DNA of 64,000 nt from Halictus rubicundus (taxonomy: Eukaryota > Arthropoda > Insecta > Hymenoptera > Halictidae): assembly GCF_050948215.1 (NCBI RefSeq), contig NW_027488817.1, positions 124,001-188,000 on the forward strand, written 5' to 3'. A program made the position numbers and the translations under genes. Positions within the stretch are counted from its first letter, which is position 1; every line of letters starts with the position of its first letter. The notes below the pieces were generated by a model, which saw only the letters and a list, made by a program, of their open reading frames with translations, was not told the origin of the DNA and did not search any database. This document shows positions 12,547 to 26,479 of this stretch, piece after piece.

Positions 12547-15061
12547 TCTATCCTATCCTATCCTCTATCCTATCCTATCCTCTATCCTATCCTATTTTCT
12601 ATCCTATCCTATCCTCTATCCTATCCTCTATCCAATCCTCTATCCTATCCTCTATACTATCAAATCCCCTATCCTATCCTCTGTCCTATCCTATACTCTA
12701 TCCTATCCTATCCTCTATCCTATCCTATCCTCTATCCTATCCTATCATATATCCTATCCTATCTTCTATCCTATCCTATCCTCTATCCTATCAAATCCCC
12801 TAAACTATCCTCTGTCCTATCCTATCCTCTATCCTACCCTATCCTCTATCCTATCCTATCCTCTATACTATCCTATCCTCTATCCTATCCTATCCTCTAT
12901 CCTATCCTCTATCATGTCGTATCCTCTATCCTACCCTATCCTCTATCCTATCTGATCCTCTATCCTATCCTATCGTCTATCCTATCAAATCCCCTATCCT
13001 ATGCTCTATCCTATCCTACCCTCTATAATACCGTATACTCTATCATATCCTATCCTCTATCCTATAATATCATCTATCCGTTCCCATTCTCTATCCTATC
13101 CTCTATCCTATCCTATCCTCTATCCTATCCTATCCTCTATACTATCCTATCCTCTATCCTATAATATCATATATCCGTTCCTATTCTCTATCCTATCCTA
13201 TCCTCTATCCTATCCTATCCTCTATCCTATCCTATCCTCTATCCTATCCTATCCTCTATCCTATCCTATTCTCTATCCTATCCTATCTTCTATCCTATCC
13301 TACCAAATCCCCTATCCTATTCTCTATCCTATGATATCCTGTATCGTATCCAATCCTCTATCCTATCCTATTATCTATCCTCAATCCTATCCTTTCCTCT
13401 ATCCTATCCAATCCTCTATCCTATCCTATCCTCTATCCTATCCTATCGTCTATCCTATCTTCTATCCTATCCTATCCTCTATCCTATCAAATCCCCTATC
13501 CTATCCTCTATCCTATCCTATCCTCTGTCCTATCCTATCCTCTATCCTATCCTATCCTCTATCCTATCCTATCCTCTATCCTATCCTATCCTCTATCCTA
13601 TACAATCCTCTATCCTATCCTATCCTCTATGCTATCCTATCCTATCCTCTATCCTATCCTATCCTGTATCCTATCGTATCCTCTATCCTCTATCCTATCC
13701 TATCCTCTATCCTATCCTATCCTCTATCCTATCCTATCCTATCCTCTATCCTATCCTATCCTCTATCCTATCCTATCCTCTATCCTATCCTATCCTCTAT
13801 CCTATCCTATCCTCTATCCTATCCTATCCTCTATCCTATCCTATCCTCTATCCTATCCTATCCTCTATCCTATCCTATCCTCTATCCTATCCTATCCTCT
13901 ACCTTATCCTATCCTCTATCCTATACAATCCTCTATCCTATCCTATCCTCTATCCTATCCTATCCTATCCTATCCTATCCTGTATCCTATCGTATCCTCT
14001 ATCCTCTATCTTATCCTATCCTCTATCCTATCCTATCCTCTATCCTATCCTATCCTCTATCCTATCCTATCCTCTATCCTATCCTATCCTCTATCCTATC
14101 CTATCCTCTATCCTATCCTATCCTCTATCCTATCCTATCCTCTATTATATCCTATCCTCTATCCTATCCTATCCTCTATCCTATCCTATCTCTATCCTAT
14201 CCTATCCTCTATCCTATCCTATCCTCTATCCTATCCTATCCTCTATCCTATCCTATCCTCTATCCTATCCTATCCCCTATCCTATCATATCTTCTATCCT
14301 ATCCTATCCTCTATCCTATCCTATCCTCTATCCTATCCTGTCAAATCCCCTATCCTATTCTCTATCCTATGATATCCTGTATCCTATCCAATCCTCTATC
14401 TTATCCTATTATCTATCCTCAATCCTATCCTTTCCTCTATCCTATCCAATCCTCTATCCTGTCCTATCCTATCCTCTATCCTATCCTCTATCCTATCCTA
14501 TCGTCTATCCTATCTTCTATCCTATCCTATGCTCTATCCTATCAAATCCCCTATCCTATCCTCTATCCTATCCTATCCTCTGTCCTATCCTATCCTCTAT
14601 CCTATCCTATCCTCTATCCTATCCTATCCTCTATCCTATCCTATCCTCTAACCTATCCTATCCTCTATCCTATCCTATCCTCTATCCTATCTTATCTTCT
14701 ATCTTATCCTATCACCTATCCTATCCTATCCTCTATCCTATCTTATCTTCTATCTTATCCTATCACCTATCCTATCAAATCCCCTATCCTATTCTCTATC
14801 CTATCCTATCCTGTATCCTATCCAATCCTCTATCCTATCCTATCATCTATCCTCAATCCTATCCTTTCCTCCATCCTATCCTATCCTCTATCCTATCCTA
14901 TCCTCTATCCTATCCTATCCTCTATCCTATGCTATCCTCTATCCTATCCTATACTCTATCCTATCCTATCCTCTATCCTATCCTATCCTCTATCCTATCC
15001 TATCCTATATCCTATCCTATCTTCTATCCTATCCTATCCTCTATCCTATAAAATCCCCTAA
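12547..15061. repeat. Right copy of the 12.5-kb-spaced duplication
   Basis: This corresponds to window bases 1-3737 but with a single 1,210-bp unit. Markers in common, in order, are TATTTTC, CTAAAC, CATGTCG (12913), CCGTTCCCATTC, CTATGATATCCTGTATCG, TACCTTATCC (13900), TTATATCC (14145), TGTCAAATCC (14339) and TAACC (about 14649). Near 13735 it has an additional TATCC block and shorter plain-monomer runs than the left copy. Its final part also belongs to the 1,673-bp repeat. Confidence 0.85.
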
Positions 15062-15452
15062 ACTATCCTCTGTCCTACCCTATCCTCTATCCTATCCTAT
15101 GCTCTATCCTATCCTATCCTCTATCCTATCCTCTATCCTATCCTCTATCATGTCGTATCCTCTATCCTACCCTATCCTCTATCCTATCTGATCCTCTATC
15201 CTATCCTATCCTCTATCCTATCAAATCCCCTATCCTATGCTCTATGCAATCCTACCATCTATAATACCGTATACTCTATCATATCCTATCCTCTATCCTA
15301 TAATATCATCTATCCGTTCCTATTAGCTATCCTATCCTCTATCGTATCCTATCCTCTATCCTATCCTACCCTCTATACTATCCTATCCTCTATCCTATAA
15401 TATCATATATCCGTTCCTATTCTCTATCCTATCCTATCCTCTATCCTATCCT
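14155..15452. repeat. 1,673-bp-spaced duplication, copy 1
   Basis: From the short monomer TATCTCTATCC (14188) through TGTCAAATCC (14339), the TATAAAATCCCC variant and CATGTCG (15149), this block recurs at +1,673. Matching positions in copy 2 are 15861, 16012 and 16822. TATAAAATCCCC replaces TATCAAATCCCC in both copies, a shared derived change. The match ends near 15452. Confidence 0.86.
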
Positions 15453-15827
15453 ATCCTCTATCCTATCCTATCCTTTATCCTATCCTATCCTCTATCCTAT
15501 CCTATCGTCTATCCTATCCTATCCTCTATCCTATTCTATCTTCTATCCTATCCTATCCTCTATCCTATCAAATCCTCTCCTCTATCCTATCCTATCCTCT
15601 GTCCTATCCTATCCTCTATCCTATCCTATCGTTTATCATATCCTATCGTTTATCCTATCCTCTACCCTATCCTATCCTCTATCCTATCCTATCCTCTATC
15701 CTATCCTATCCTCTATCCTATACAATCCTCTATCCTATCCTATCCTCTATCCTATCCTATCCTCTATTCTATCCTATCCTCTATAATACCGTATACTCTA
15801 TCATATCCTATCCTCTATCCTATCCTA

Positions 15828-17125
15828 TCCTCTATCCTATCCTATCCTCTATCCTATCCTATCTCTATCCTATCCTATCCTCTATCCTATCCTATCCTCT
15901 ATCCTATCCTATCCTCTATCCTATCCTATCCTCTATCCTATCCTATCCCCTATCCTATCATATCTTCTATCCTATCCTATCCTCTATCCTATCCTATCCT
16001 CTATCCTATCCTGTCAAATCCCCTATCCTATTCTCTATCCTATGATATCCTGTATCCTATCCAATCCTCTATCTTATCCTATTATCTATCCTCAATCCTA
16101 TCCTTTCCTCTATCCTATCCAATCCTCTATCCTGTCCTATCCTATCCTCTATCCTATCCTCTATCCTATCCTATCGTCTATCCTATCTTCTATCCTATCC
16201 TATGCTCTATCCTATCAAATCCCCTATCCTATCCTCTATCCTATCCTATCCTCTGTCCTATCCTATCCTCTATCCTATCCTATCCTCTATCCTATCCTAT
16301 CCTCTATCCTATCCTATCCTCTAACCTATCCTATCCTCTATCCTATCCTATCCTCTATCCTATCTTATCTTCTATCTTATCCTATCACCTATCCTATCCT
16401 ATCCTCTATCCTATCTTATCTTCTATCTTATCCTATCACCTATCCTATCAAATCCCCTATCCTATTCTCTATCCTATCCTATCCTGTATCCTATCCAATC
16501 CTCTATCCTATCCTATCATCTATCCTCAATCCTATCCTTTCCTCCATCCTATCCTATCCTCTATCCTATCCTATCCTCTATCCTATCCTATCCTCTATCC
16601 TATGCTATCCTCTATCCTATCCTATACTCTATCCTATCCTATCCTCTATCCTATCCTATCCTCTATCCTATCCTATCCTATATCCTATCCTATCTTCTAT
16701 CCTATCCTATCCTCTATCCTATAAAATCCCCTAAACTATCCTCTGTCCTACCCTATCCTCTATCCTATCCTATGCTCTATCCTATCCTATCCTCTATCCT
16801 ATCCTCTATCCTATCCTCTATCATGTCGTATCCTCTATCCTACCCTATCCTCTATCCTATCTGATCCTCTATCCTATCCTATCCTCTATCCTATCAAATC
16901 CCCTATCCTATGCTCTATGCAATCCTACCATCTATAATACCGTATACTCTATCATATCCTATCCTCTATCCTATAATATCATCTATCCGTTCCTATTAGC
17001 TATCCTATCCTCTATCGTATCCTATCCTCTATCCTATCCTACCCTCTATACTATCCTATCCTCTATCCTATAATATCATATATCCGTTCCTATTCTCTAT
17101 CCTATCCTATCCTCTATCCTATCCT
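15828..17125. repeat. 1,673-bp-spaced duplication, copy 2
   Basis: This is the partner of 14155-15452 with the same variant order and very few differences. It is the last well-organised block of domain A. Beyond about 17125 the variants stop matching any ordered unit and become mixed. Confidence 0.86.
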
Positions 17126-17210
17126 ATACTCTATCCTATCCTATCCTCTATCCTATCCTATCCTCTATCCTATCCTATCCTGTATCCTATCCTATCCTCT
17201 ATCCTATTCT

Positions 17211-18590
17211 ATCCTCTATCCTATCCTATTCTTTATCCTATCCTATGCTGTATCCTATCCAATCCCCTATCCTATCCTCAATTATATCCTATCATCTATC
17301 CTATCCTTTCCTCTATCCTATACTATCGTCTATCCTAGCCCATCCCCTATAATATCCTCTATCCCACCTCATCCCCTATCCTATCCTCTATCCTTTCCTA
17401 TCCTCTATCCTATCCTATCCTGTATAGTATCCAATCCTCTATCCTATCCTATCATCTATCCTCAATCCTATCCTTTCCTCTATCCTATCCAATCCTCTAT
17501 CCTATCCTATCCTCTATCCTATCCTATACTCTATCCTATCCTATCCTCTATCCTATCCTATTCTCTATCCTATCCTATCCTATATCCTATCCTATCCTCT
17601 ATCCTATCCTATCCTCTATCCTATCCTCTATACTATCAAATCCCCTATCCTATCCTCTGTCCTATCCTATCCTCTGTCCTATCCTATCCTCTGTCCTATC
17701 CTATCCTCTATCCTATCCAATCCCCTATCCTATCCTCAATTATATCCTATCATCTATCCTATCCTATTCTCTATCCTATCCTATCCTGTATGCTATCCTA
17801 TCCTCTATCCTATTCTATCCTCTATCCTATCCAATCCTCTATCCTATCCTATCCTATCCTCTATCCTATCCTCTATCCTAGCCTATCCTCTATCCTATCC
17901 TATCCAATCCCCTAGCCTATCCTATTCTGTATCCAATCCTATCCTCAATCCTATCCTTTCCTGTATCCTATCCTATCCTCTATCCTCTATCCTATCCTAT
18001 CCTCTATCCTATCCTATCCTCTATCCTATCCTACCCTCCATCCTATCGTCTATCCTATCTTCTATCCTATCCTATCCTCTATCCTATCAAATCCCCTATC
18101 CTATCCTCTATGATATCCTATCCTCTGTCCTATCCTATCCTATATCCTATCCTATGGTCTATCGTATCCTATCCTCTATCCTATCCAATCCCCTAGCCCA
18201 TCCTCTAACCTGTCCTATACTCTATCCTATCCTATAGTCAATCCTATCCTATCTTCTATCCTATCCTATCCTCAATCCTATCGTATCCTCTATCCTATCC
18301 TATCCTCTATCCTATCCTATCCTCTATCTTATCCTATCCTCCATCCTATCCTATCCTCTATCGTATCCTATCCTCTATCCAATCCTATCCTCTATCATAT
18401 CCTATCCTCAATCCTATCCTATCCTCTATCCCATCCTATCCTCCATCCCATCCTATCCTCCATCCTATCCTATCCTCTATCCAATCCTATCCTCTATCGT
18501 ATCCTATCCTCTATCCTATCCTATCCTCTATCCTTTCCTATCCACTGTCCTATCCTATCCGCTATCCTATCCTATCCTCTATCCTATCCT
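17211..18590. repeat. Degenerate transition between domains A and B
   Basis: This stretch is still made of 5- and 7-bp blocks, but with a higher density of private changes. Examples are TAGCCCATCCCC (about 17334), CCCACCTCATCCCC (about 17364), CCAATCCCCTAGCC, TATAGTCAATCC and TATGGTC. CCTCAATTATATCC occurs at about 17278 and 17736 (spacing 458), so one small duplication is visible. Domain A marks (CTCAATCCTATCCTTTCC, TATCAAATCCCC at about 18088) are still present. CTCCATCC monomers, common in B and C, begin near 18030. It is the least homogenised part of the window and contains no gene that I can see. Confidence 0.75.
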
Positions 18591-19649
18591 ATCATTTATC
18601 ATTTATCCTCTATCGTATCCTACCATTTATCCTATCCTATCCTCTAACCCATCCTATCCGCTATCGTATCCCATCCTCTATCCTATCCTATACTCTATCA
18701 TATCCTATCCTCAATCCTATCCTATCCTCTATCCCATCCTATCCTCCATCCTCATACTATCCTCCATCCTATCCTATCCTCTATTAAATCCTATCCTCTA
18801 TTGTATCCTATCCTTTATCCTATCCTATCCTCTATGCTATCCTATCATTTATCCTATCGTATCCTCTATCGTATCCTACCATCTATCCTATCCTATCCTC
18901 TATCCCATCCTATCCTCTATCCTATCCTATCCTCTATCCTATCCTATCCTCTATCCAATCCTATACTCTATCCTATCTTATTCCTCTATCCTATGCTATC
19001 CTCTATCCTATCCTATCCTCTATCCTATCCTATCCTCTATCCTATCCTATCCTCTACCGTATCCTACCATCTATCCTGTCCTATCTTCTATCACATCCTA
19101 TCCTCTGTCCTTTCCTATCCTCTATCTTATCCTATCCTCCATCCTATCCTATCCTCTATCCTATCCTATCCTCTATCCTATCCCATCCTCTATCGTATCC
19201 TATCCTCTATCCAATCCTATCCTCTATCCTATCCTATCCTCTATCTTATCCTATCCTCTATCCCATCCTATCCTCCATCCTATCCTATCCTCTATCCTAT
19301 ACTATCCTCTATCCTATCCTATCCTCTATCCTTTCCTATCCACTGTCCTATCCTATCCGCTATCCTATCCTATCCTCTATCCTATCCTATCATTTATCAT
19401 TTATCCTCTATCGTATCCTACCATCTATCCTATCCTATCCTTTAACCCATCCTATCCGCTATCGTATCCCATCCTCTATCCTATCCTATCCTCTATCATA
19501 TCCTATCCTCTATCCTATCCTATCCTCTATCTCATCCTATCCTCTATTCCATCCTATCCTCTATTCCATCCTATCCTCCATCCTATCCTATCCTCTATCC
19601 TATCCTATCCTCCATTCTACCCTATCATTTATCCTATCCGATCTTCTAT

Positions 19650-20640
19650 CCTATCCTATCCTCCATCCTATCCTATCCTCTATCCTATCCTACCCTCTAT
19701 CCTTTCCTATCCACTGTCCTATCCTATCCGCTATCCTATCCTATCCTCTATCCTATCCTATCATTTATCATTTATCCTCTATCGTATCCTACCATCTATC
19801 CTATCCTATCCTCTAACCCATCCTATCCGCTATCGTATCCCATCCTCTATCCTATCCTATCCTCTATCATATCCTATCCTCAATCCTATCCTATCCTCTA
19901 TCCCATCCTATCCTCCATCCTATCCTATCCTCTATCCTATACTATCCTCTATCCTATCCTATCCTCTATCCTTTCCTATCCACTGTCCTATCCTATCCGC
20001 TATCCTATCCTATCCTCTATCCTATCCTATCATTTATCATTTATCCTCTATCGTATCCTACCATCTATCCTATCCTATCCTTTAACCCATCCTATCCGCT
20101 ATCGTATCCCATCCTCTATCCTATCCTATCCTCTATCATATCCTATCCTCTATCCTATCCTGTCCTCTATCTCATCCTATCCTCTATTCCATCCTATCCT
20201 CTATTCCATCCTATCCTCCATCCTATCCTATCCTCTATCCTATCCTATCCTCCATTCTATCCTATCATTTATCATATCCTATCCTCAATCCTATCCTATC
20301 CTCTATCCCACCCTATCCTCCATCCCATCCTATCCTCCATCCTATCCTATCCTCTATCCAATCCTATCCTCTATCGTATCCTATCCTCTATCCTATTCTA
20401 TCCTATATCGTATCCTATCCTCTATCGTATCCTACCATCTATCCTATCCTCTATCCAATCCTATCCTCTATCCTATCCTATCCTCTATTCGATCCTATCC
20501 TCTACCCAATATTATACTCTATCCTAACCTATTCCTCTATCCTATGCTATCCTCTATCCTATTCTATCCTCTAACTTATCATATCCTCTATCCCATCCTA
20601 TCCTCCATCCTATCCTATCCTCTATCCTATCCTATCCTCT
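19650..20640. repeat. 1,415-bp-spaced duplication, copy 1
   Basis: CATTTATCATTTATCC at 19762 and 20031 recurs at 21177 and 21446 (spacing 1,415). Further downstream the spacing is 1,420 because of one 5-bp TATCC block near 20455. Shared marks include CTATTCGATCC, CCAATATTATACTC and TATGCTATCCTCTATCCTATTC. Confidence 0.82.
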
Positions 20641-21064
20641 ATCCTATCCCATCCTCTATCGTATCCTATCCTCTATCCAATCCTATCCTCTATCCTATCC
20701 TATCCTCTATCTTATCCTATCCTCTATCCCATCCTATCCTCCATCCTATCCTATCCTCTATCCTATACTATCCTCTATCCTATCCTATCCTCTATCCTTT
20801 CCTATCCACTGTCCTATCCTATCCGCTATCCTATCCTATCCTCTATCCTATCCTATCATTTATCATTTATCCTCTATCGTATCCTACCATCTATCCTATC
20901 CTATCCTTTAACCCATCCTATCCGCTATCGTATCCCATCCTCTATCCTATCCTATCCTCTATCATATCCTATCCTCTATCCTATCCTATCCTCTATCTCA
21001 TCCTATCCTCTATTCCATCCTATCCTCTATTCCATCCTATCCTCCATCCTATCCTATCCTCTAT

Positions 21065-22060
21065 CCTATCCTATCCTCCATCCTATCCTATCCTCTATCC
21101 TATCCTACCCTCTATCCTTTCCTATCCACTGTCCTATCCTATCCGCTATCCTATCCTATCCTCTATCCTATCCTATCATTTATCATTTATCCTCTATCGT
21201 ATCCTACCATCTATCCTATCCTATCCTCTAACCCATCCTATCCGCTATCGTATCCCATCCTCTATCCTATCCTATCCTCTATCATATCCTATCCTCAATC
21301 CTATCCTATCCTCTATCCCATCCTATCCTCCATCCTATCCTATCCTCTATCCTATACTATCCTCTATCCTATCCTATCCTCTATCCTTTCCTATCCACTG
21401 TCCTATCCTATCCGCTATCCTATCCTATCCTCTATCCTATCCTATCATTTATCATTTATCCTCTATCGTATCCTACCATCTATCCTATCCTATCCTTTAA
21501 CCCATCCTATCCGCTATCGTATCCCATCCTCTATCCTATCCTATCCTCTATCATATCCTATCCTCTATCCTATCCTGTCCTCTATCTCATCCTATCCTCT
21601 ATTCCATCCTATCCTCTATTCCATCCTATCCTCCATCCTATCCTATCCTCTATCCTATCCTATCCTCCATTCTATCCTATCATTTATCATATCCTATCCT
21701 CAATCCTATCCTATCCTCTATCCCACCCTATCCTCCATCCCATCCTATCCTCCATCCTATCCTATCCTCTATCCAATCCTATCCTCTATCGTATCCTATC
21801 CTCTATCCTATTCTATCCTATATCGTATCCTATCCTCTATCGTATCCTACCATCTATCCTATCCTATCCTCTATCCAATCCTATCCTCTATCCTATCCTA
21901 TCCTCTATTCGATCCTATCCTCTACCCAATATTATACTCTATCCTAACCTATTCCTCTATCCTATGCTATCCTCTATCCTATTCTATCCTCTAACTTATC
22001 ATATCCTCTATCCCATCCTATCCTCCATCCTATCCTATCCTCTATCCTATCCTCTATCCT
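21065..22060. repeat. 1,415-bp-spaced duplication, copy 2
   Basis: This is the partner of 19650-20640 with the same ordered variants. It carries one more TATCC block than copy 1 near 21855. After about 22060 the two copies continue into different monomers. Confidence 0.82.
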
Positions 22061-25000
22061 ATCCTCTATCCTATCCTATCCTCTATCTTATCCTATCCTC
22101 TATCCCATCCTATCCTCCATCCTATGCTATCCTCTATCCTATACTATCCTCTATCCTATCCTATCCTCTATCCTTTCCTATCCACTGTCCTATCTTATCC
22201 GCTATCCTATCCTATCCTCTATCCTATCCTATCATTTATCATTTATCCTCTATCGTATCCTACCATCTATCCTATCCTATCCTTTAACCCATCCTATTCG
22301 CTATCGTATCCCATCCTCTATCCTATCCTATCCTCTATCATATCCTATCCTCTATCCTATCCTATCCTCTATCTCATCCTATCCTCTATTCCATCCTATC
22401 CTCTATTCCATCCTATCCTCCATCCTATCCTATCCTCCATCCTATCCTATCCTCTATCCTATCCTATCCTCCATTCTATCCTATCATTTATCCTATCCGA
22501 TCTTCTATCCTATCCTATCCTCCATCCTATCCTATCCTCTATCCTATCCTATCCTCTATCCTTTCCTATCCACTGTCCTATCCTATCCGCTATCCTATCC
22601 TATCCTCTATCCTATCCTATCTTTTATCATTTATCCTCTATCGTATCCTACCATCTATCCTATCCTATCCTCTAACCCATCCTATCCGCTATCGTATCCC
22701 ATCCTCTATCCTATCCTATCCTCTATCATATCCTATCCTCAATCCTATCCTATCCTCTATCCCATCCTATCCTCCATCCTCATACTATCCTCCATCCTAT
22801 CCTATCCTCTATCCAATCCTATCCTCTATTGTATCCTATCCTTTATCCTATCCTATCCTCTATCCTATTCTATCCTATATCGTATCCTATCCTCTATCGT
22901 ATCCTACCATCTATCCTATCCTATCGTCTATCCCATCCTATCCTCTATCCCATCCTATCCTCCATCCCATCCTATCCTCCATCCTATCCTATCCTCTATA
23001 TAATCCTATCCTCTATCGTATCCTATCGTTTATCCTATCCTATCCTCTATCCCATCCTGTCCGCTATCGTATCCCATCCTCTATCCTATCCTATCCTATC
23101 CTCTACCATATCCTATCCTCCATCCTATCCTATCCTCTATCCTATCCTATCCTCCATTCTATCCTATCATTTATCCTATCCTATCCTCTATCCTTTCCTA
23201 TCCACTGTCCTATCCTATCCGCTATCCTATCCTATCCTCTATCCTATCCTATCATTTATCATTTATCCTCTATCGTATCCTACCATCTATCCTATCCTAT
23301 CCTCTAACCCATCCTATCCGCTATCGTATCCCATCCTCTATCCTATCCTATCCTCTATCATATCCTATCCTCAATCCTATCCTATCCTCTATCCCATCCT
23401 ATCCTCCATCCTCATACTATCCTCCATCCTATCCTATCCTCTATCCAATCCTATCCTCTATTGTATCCTATCCTTTATCCTATCCTATCCTCTATCCTAT
23501 TCTATCCTATATCGTATCCTATCCTCTATCGTATCCTACCATCTATCCTATCCTATCCTCTATCCTATCCTGTCCTCTATCTCATCCTATCCTCTATTCC
23601 ATCCTATCCTCTATTCCATCCTATCCTCCATCCTATCCTATCCTCTATCCTATCCTATCCTCCATTCTATCCTATCATTTATCATATCCTATCCTCAATC
23701 CTATCCTATCCTCTATCCCATCCTATCCTCCATCCCATCCTATCCTCCATCCTATCCTATCCTCTATCCAATCCTATCCTCTATCGTATCCTATCCTCTA
23801 TCCTATTCTATCCTATATCGTATCCTATCCTCTATCGTATCCTACCATCTATCCTATCCTATCCTCTATCCAATCCTATCCTCTATCCTATCCTATCCTC
23901 TATTCGATCCTATCCTCTATCCAATATTATACTCTATCCTAACCTATTCCTCTATCCTATGTTATCCTCTATCCTATTCTATCCTCTAACTTATCATATC
24001 CTCTATCCCATCCTATCCTCCATCCTATCCTATCCTCTATCCTATCCTCTATCCTATCCTATCCTCTATCTTATCCTATCCTCTATCCCATCCTATCCTC
24101 CATCCTATCCTATCCTCTATCCTATACTATCCTCTATCCTATCCTATCCTCTATCCTTTCCTATCCATTGTCCTATCTTATCCGCTATCCTATCCTATCC
24201 TCTATCCTATCCTATCATTTATCATTTATCCTCTATCGTATCCTACCATCTATCCTATCCTATCCTTTAACCCATCCTATCCGCTATCGTATCCCATCCT
24301 CTATCCTATCCTATCCTCTATCATATCCTATCCTCTATCCTATCCTATCCTCTATCATATCCTATCCTCTATCCTTTCCTATCCACTGTCCTATCCTATC
24401 CGCTATCCTATCCTATCCTCTATCCTATCCTATCATTTATCATTTATCCTCTATCGTATCCTACCATATATCCTATCCTATCCTCTATCCCATCCTGTCC
24501 GCTATCGTATCCCATCCTCTATCCTATCTTATCCTATCCTCTATCATATCCTATCCTCTATCCTATCCTATCCTCTATCTCATCGTATCCTCTATTCCAT
24601 CCTACCCTCTATTCCATCCTATCCTCCATCCTATCCTATCCTCCATCCTATCCTATCCTCTATCTTATACTAGCCTCTATCCTATCCTATCGTCTATCCT
24701 TTCCTACCCTCTATACTCTCCTCTATCGTATCCTATTATCTATCGTACCCTACCATCTATCCAATCCTATCCTCTATCCTATCCCATCCTCTATCGTATC
24801 CTATCCTCTATCCAATCCTATCCTCTATCCTATCCTATCCTCTATCCTATCCCATCCTCTATCGTATCCTCTGCTCTATCCTATCCTATTCCTCTATCTT
24901 ATGCTATCCTGTATCTCATCCTACCCTCTATCCTATCCTATCTTCTATCTTATCATATACTCTTCCCCATCCTATCCTCCATCCTATCCTATTCTCTATC

Positions 25001-26479
25001 GTATACTATCCTCTATCCTATTCTATCCTCTACCGTATCCTACCATCTATCCTGTCCTATCTTCTATCACATCCTATCCTCTGTCCTTTCCTATCCTCCA
25101 TCCTATCCTATCCTCTATCCAATCCTATCCTCTATTGTATCCTATCCTTTATCCTATCCTATCCTCTATCCTATTCTATCCTATATCATATCCTATCCTC
25201 TATCGTATCCTACCATCTATCCTATCCTATCCTCTATCTCATCCTATCCTCTTTCCAATATTATACTCTATTCTAACCTATTCCTCTATCCTATGCTATC
25301 CTCTATCCTATTCTATCCTCTAAATTATCGTATCCTCTATCCCATCCTTTCCTCTATCCTATCCTATCCTCTATCCTATCCTATCCTCTATCCAATCCTA
25401 TACTCTATCCTATCTTATTCCTCTATCCCATCCTATCCTCCATCCTATCCTATCCTCTATCCTATACTATCCTCTATCCTATCATATCCTCTATCCTTTC
25501 CTATCCACTGTCCTATCCTATCCGCTATCCTATCCTATCCTCTATCCTATCCTATCATTTATCATTTATCCTCTATCGTATCCTACCATCTATCCTATCC
25601 TATCCTTTAACCCATCCTATCCGCTATCGTATCCCATCCTCTATCCTATCCTATCCTCTATCATATCCTATCCTCTATCATATCCTATCCTCTATCCTAT
25701 CCTATCCTCTATCTCATACTATCCTCTATTCCATCCTATCCTCTATTCCATCCTATCCTCCATCCTATCCTATCCTCTATCCTATCCTATCCTCCATCCA
25801 CTCCTATCATTTATCCTATCCGATCCTCTATCCTATCCTATCCTCTATCCTATCCTATCCTCTATCCTATCCTATCCTCTATCATTTCCTATCCACTGTC
25901 CTATCCTATCCGCTATCCTATCCTATCCTCTATCCTATCCTATCATTTATCATTTATCCTCTATCGTATCCTACCATCTATCCTATCCTATCCTCTAACC
26001 CATCCTATCCGCTATCGTATCCCATCCTCTATCCTATCCTATCCTCTATCATATCCTATCCTCAATCCTATCCTATCCTCTATCCCATCCTATCCTCCAT
26101 CCTCATACTATCCTCCATCCTATCCTATCCTCTATCCAATCCTATCCTCTATTGTATCCTATCCTTTATCCTATCCTATCCTCCATCCTATTCTATCCTA
26201 TATCGTATCCTATCCTCTATCGTATCCTACCATCTATCCTATCCTATCCTCTATCCCATCCTATCCTCTATCCTATCCTATCCTCTATTCGATCCTATCC
26301 TCTATCCAATATTATACTCTATCCTAACCTATTCCTCTATCCTATGCTATCCTCTATCCTACTCTATCCTCTAACTTATCGTATCCTCTATCCCATCCTA
26401 TCCTCTATCCTATCCTATCCTCTATCCTATCCTATCCTCTATCCAATCCTATACTCTATCCTATCTTATTCCTCTATCC
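22061..26479. repeat. Domain B mosaic
   Basis: These are domain B variants in rearranged order. The CATTTATCATTTATCC block recurs several times, once altered to CTTTTATCATTTATCC (about 22620). CCTCATACTATCC followed by TTGTATCCTATCCTTTATCC occurs near 22772, 23412 and 26101. No single unit spans the stretch; it looks like pieces of the 1.4-kb, 0.8-kb and 2.0-kb blocks joined at many points. No gene is seen. Confidence 0.7.
24600..25620. repeat. TACTAGCC cassette, first occurrence
   Basis: The cassette is marked by TACTAGCC (24668), TACCCTCTATACTCTCCTC, TCTTCCCCATCC and CTGTATCTCATCC. The same series starts 8,120 bp downstream (TACTAGCC at 32788) and again 1,163 bp beyond that (33951). In this copy the first variant reads TATCTTATACTAGCC, while the later two read TATCCTATACTAGCC. 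Confidence 0.82.

Larger units (their letters stand above)
1..17210. repeat. Satellite domain A
   Basis: This domain contains the purest 17-mer runs and its own set of variants: TATCAAATCCCC, CATGTCGTATCC, TATCTGATCC, TATAATACCGTATACTC, TATCCGTTCC followed by TATTCTC or TATTAGC, CTCAATCCTATCCTTTCC, and CTGTCC. The CATGTCG marker occurs at 367, 8864, 9648, 10043, 10827, 11892, 12913, 15149 and 16822. Domain A lacks the CATTTATCATTTATCC variant of domain B and the CTCATCTAACATTT variant of domain C. The set of shared variants means the blocks inside A descend from one another rather than from B or C. The left edge lies outside the window. Confidence 0.85.

Noticed and set aside
17334..17380. 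A remnant of non-satellite DNA in the transition zone (TAGCCCATCCCC, CCCACCTCATCCCC)
   Set aside because: Each piece can still be split into altered TATCC and TATCCTC blocks, so it is diverged satellite and not foreign sequence.
18594..18625. CATTTATCATTTATCC stretches as a possible mobile-element end or insertion
   Set aside because: They are satellite monomers with a few changes, remain in register with flanking 5- and 7-bp blocks, and lack inverted repeats or target-site duplications.
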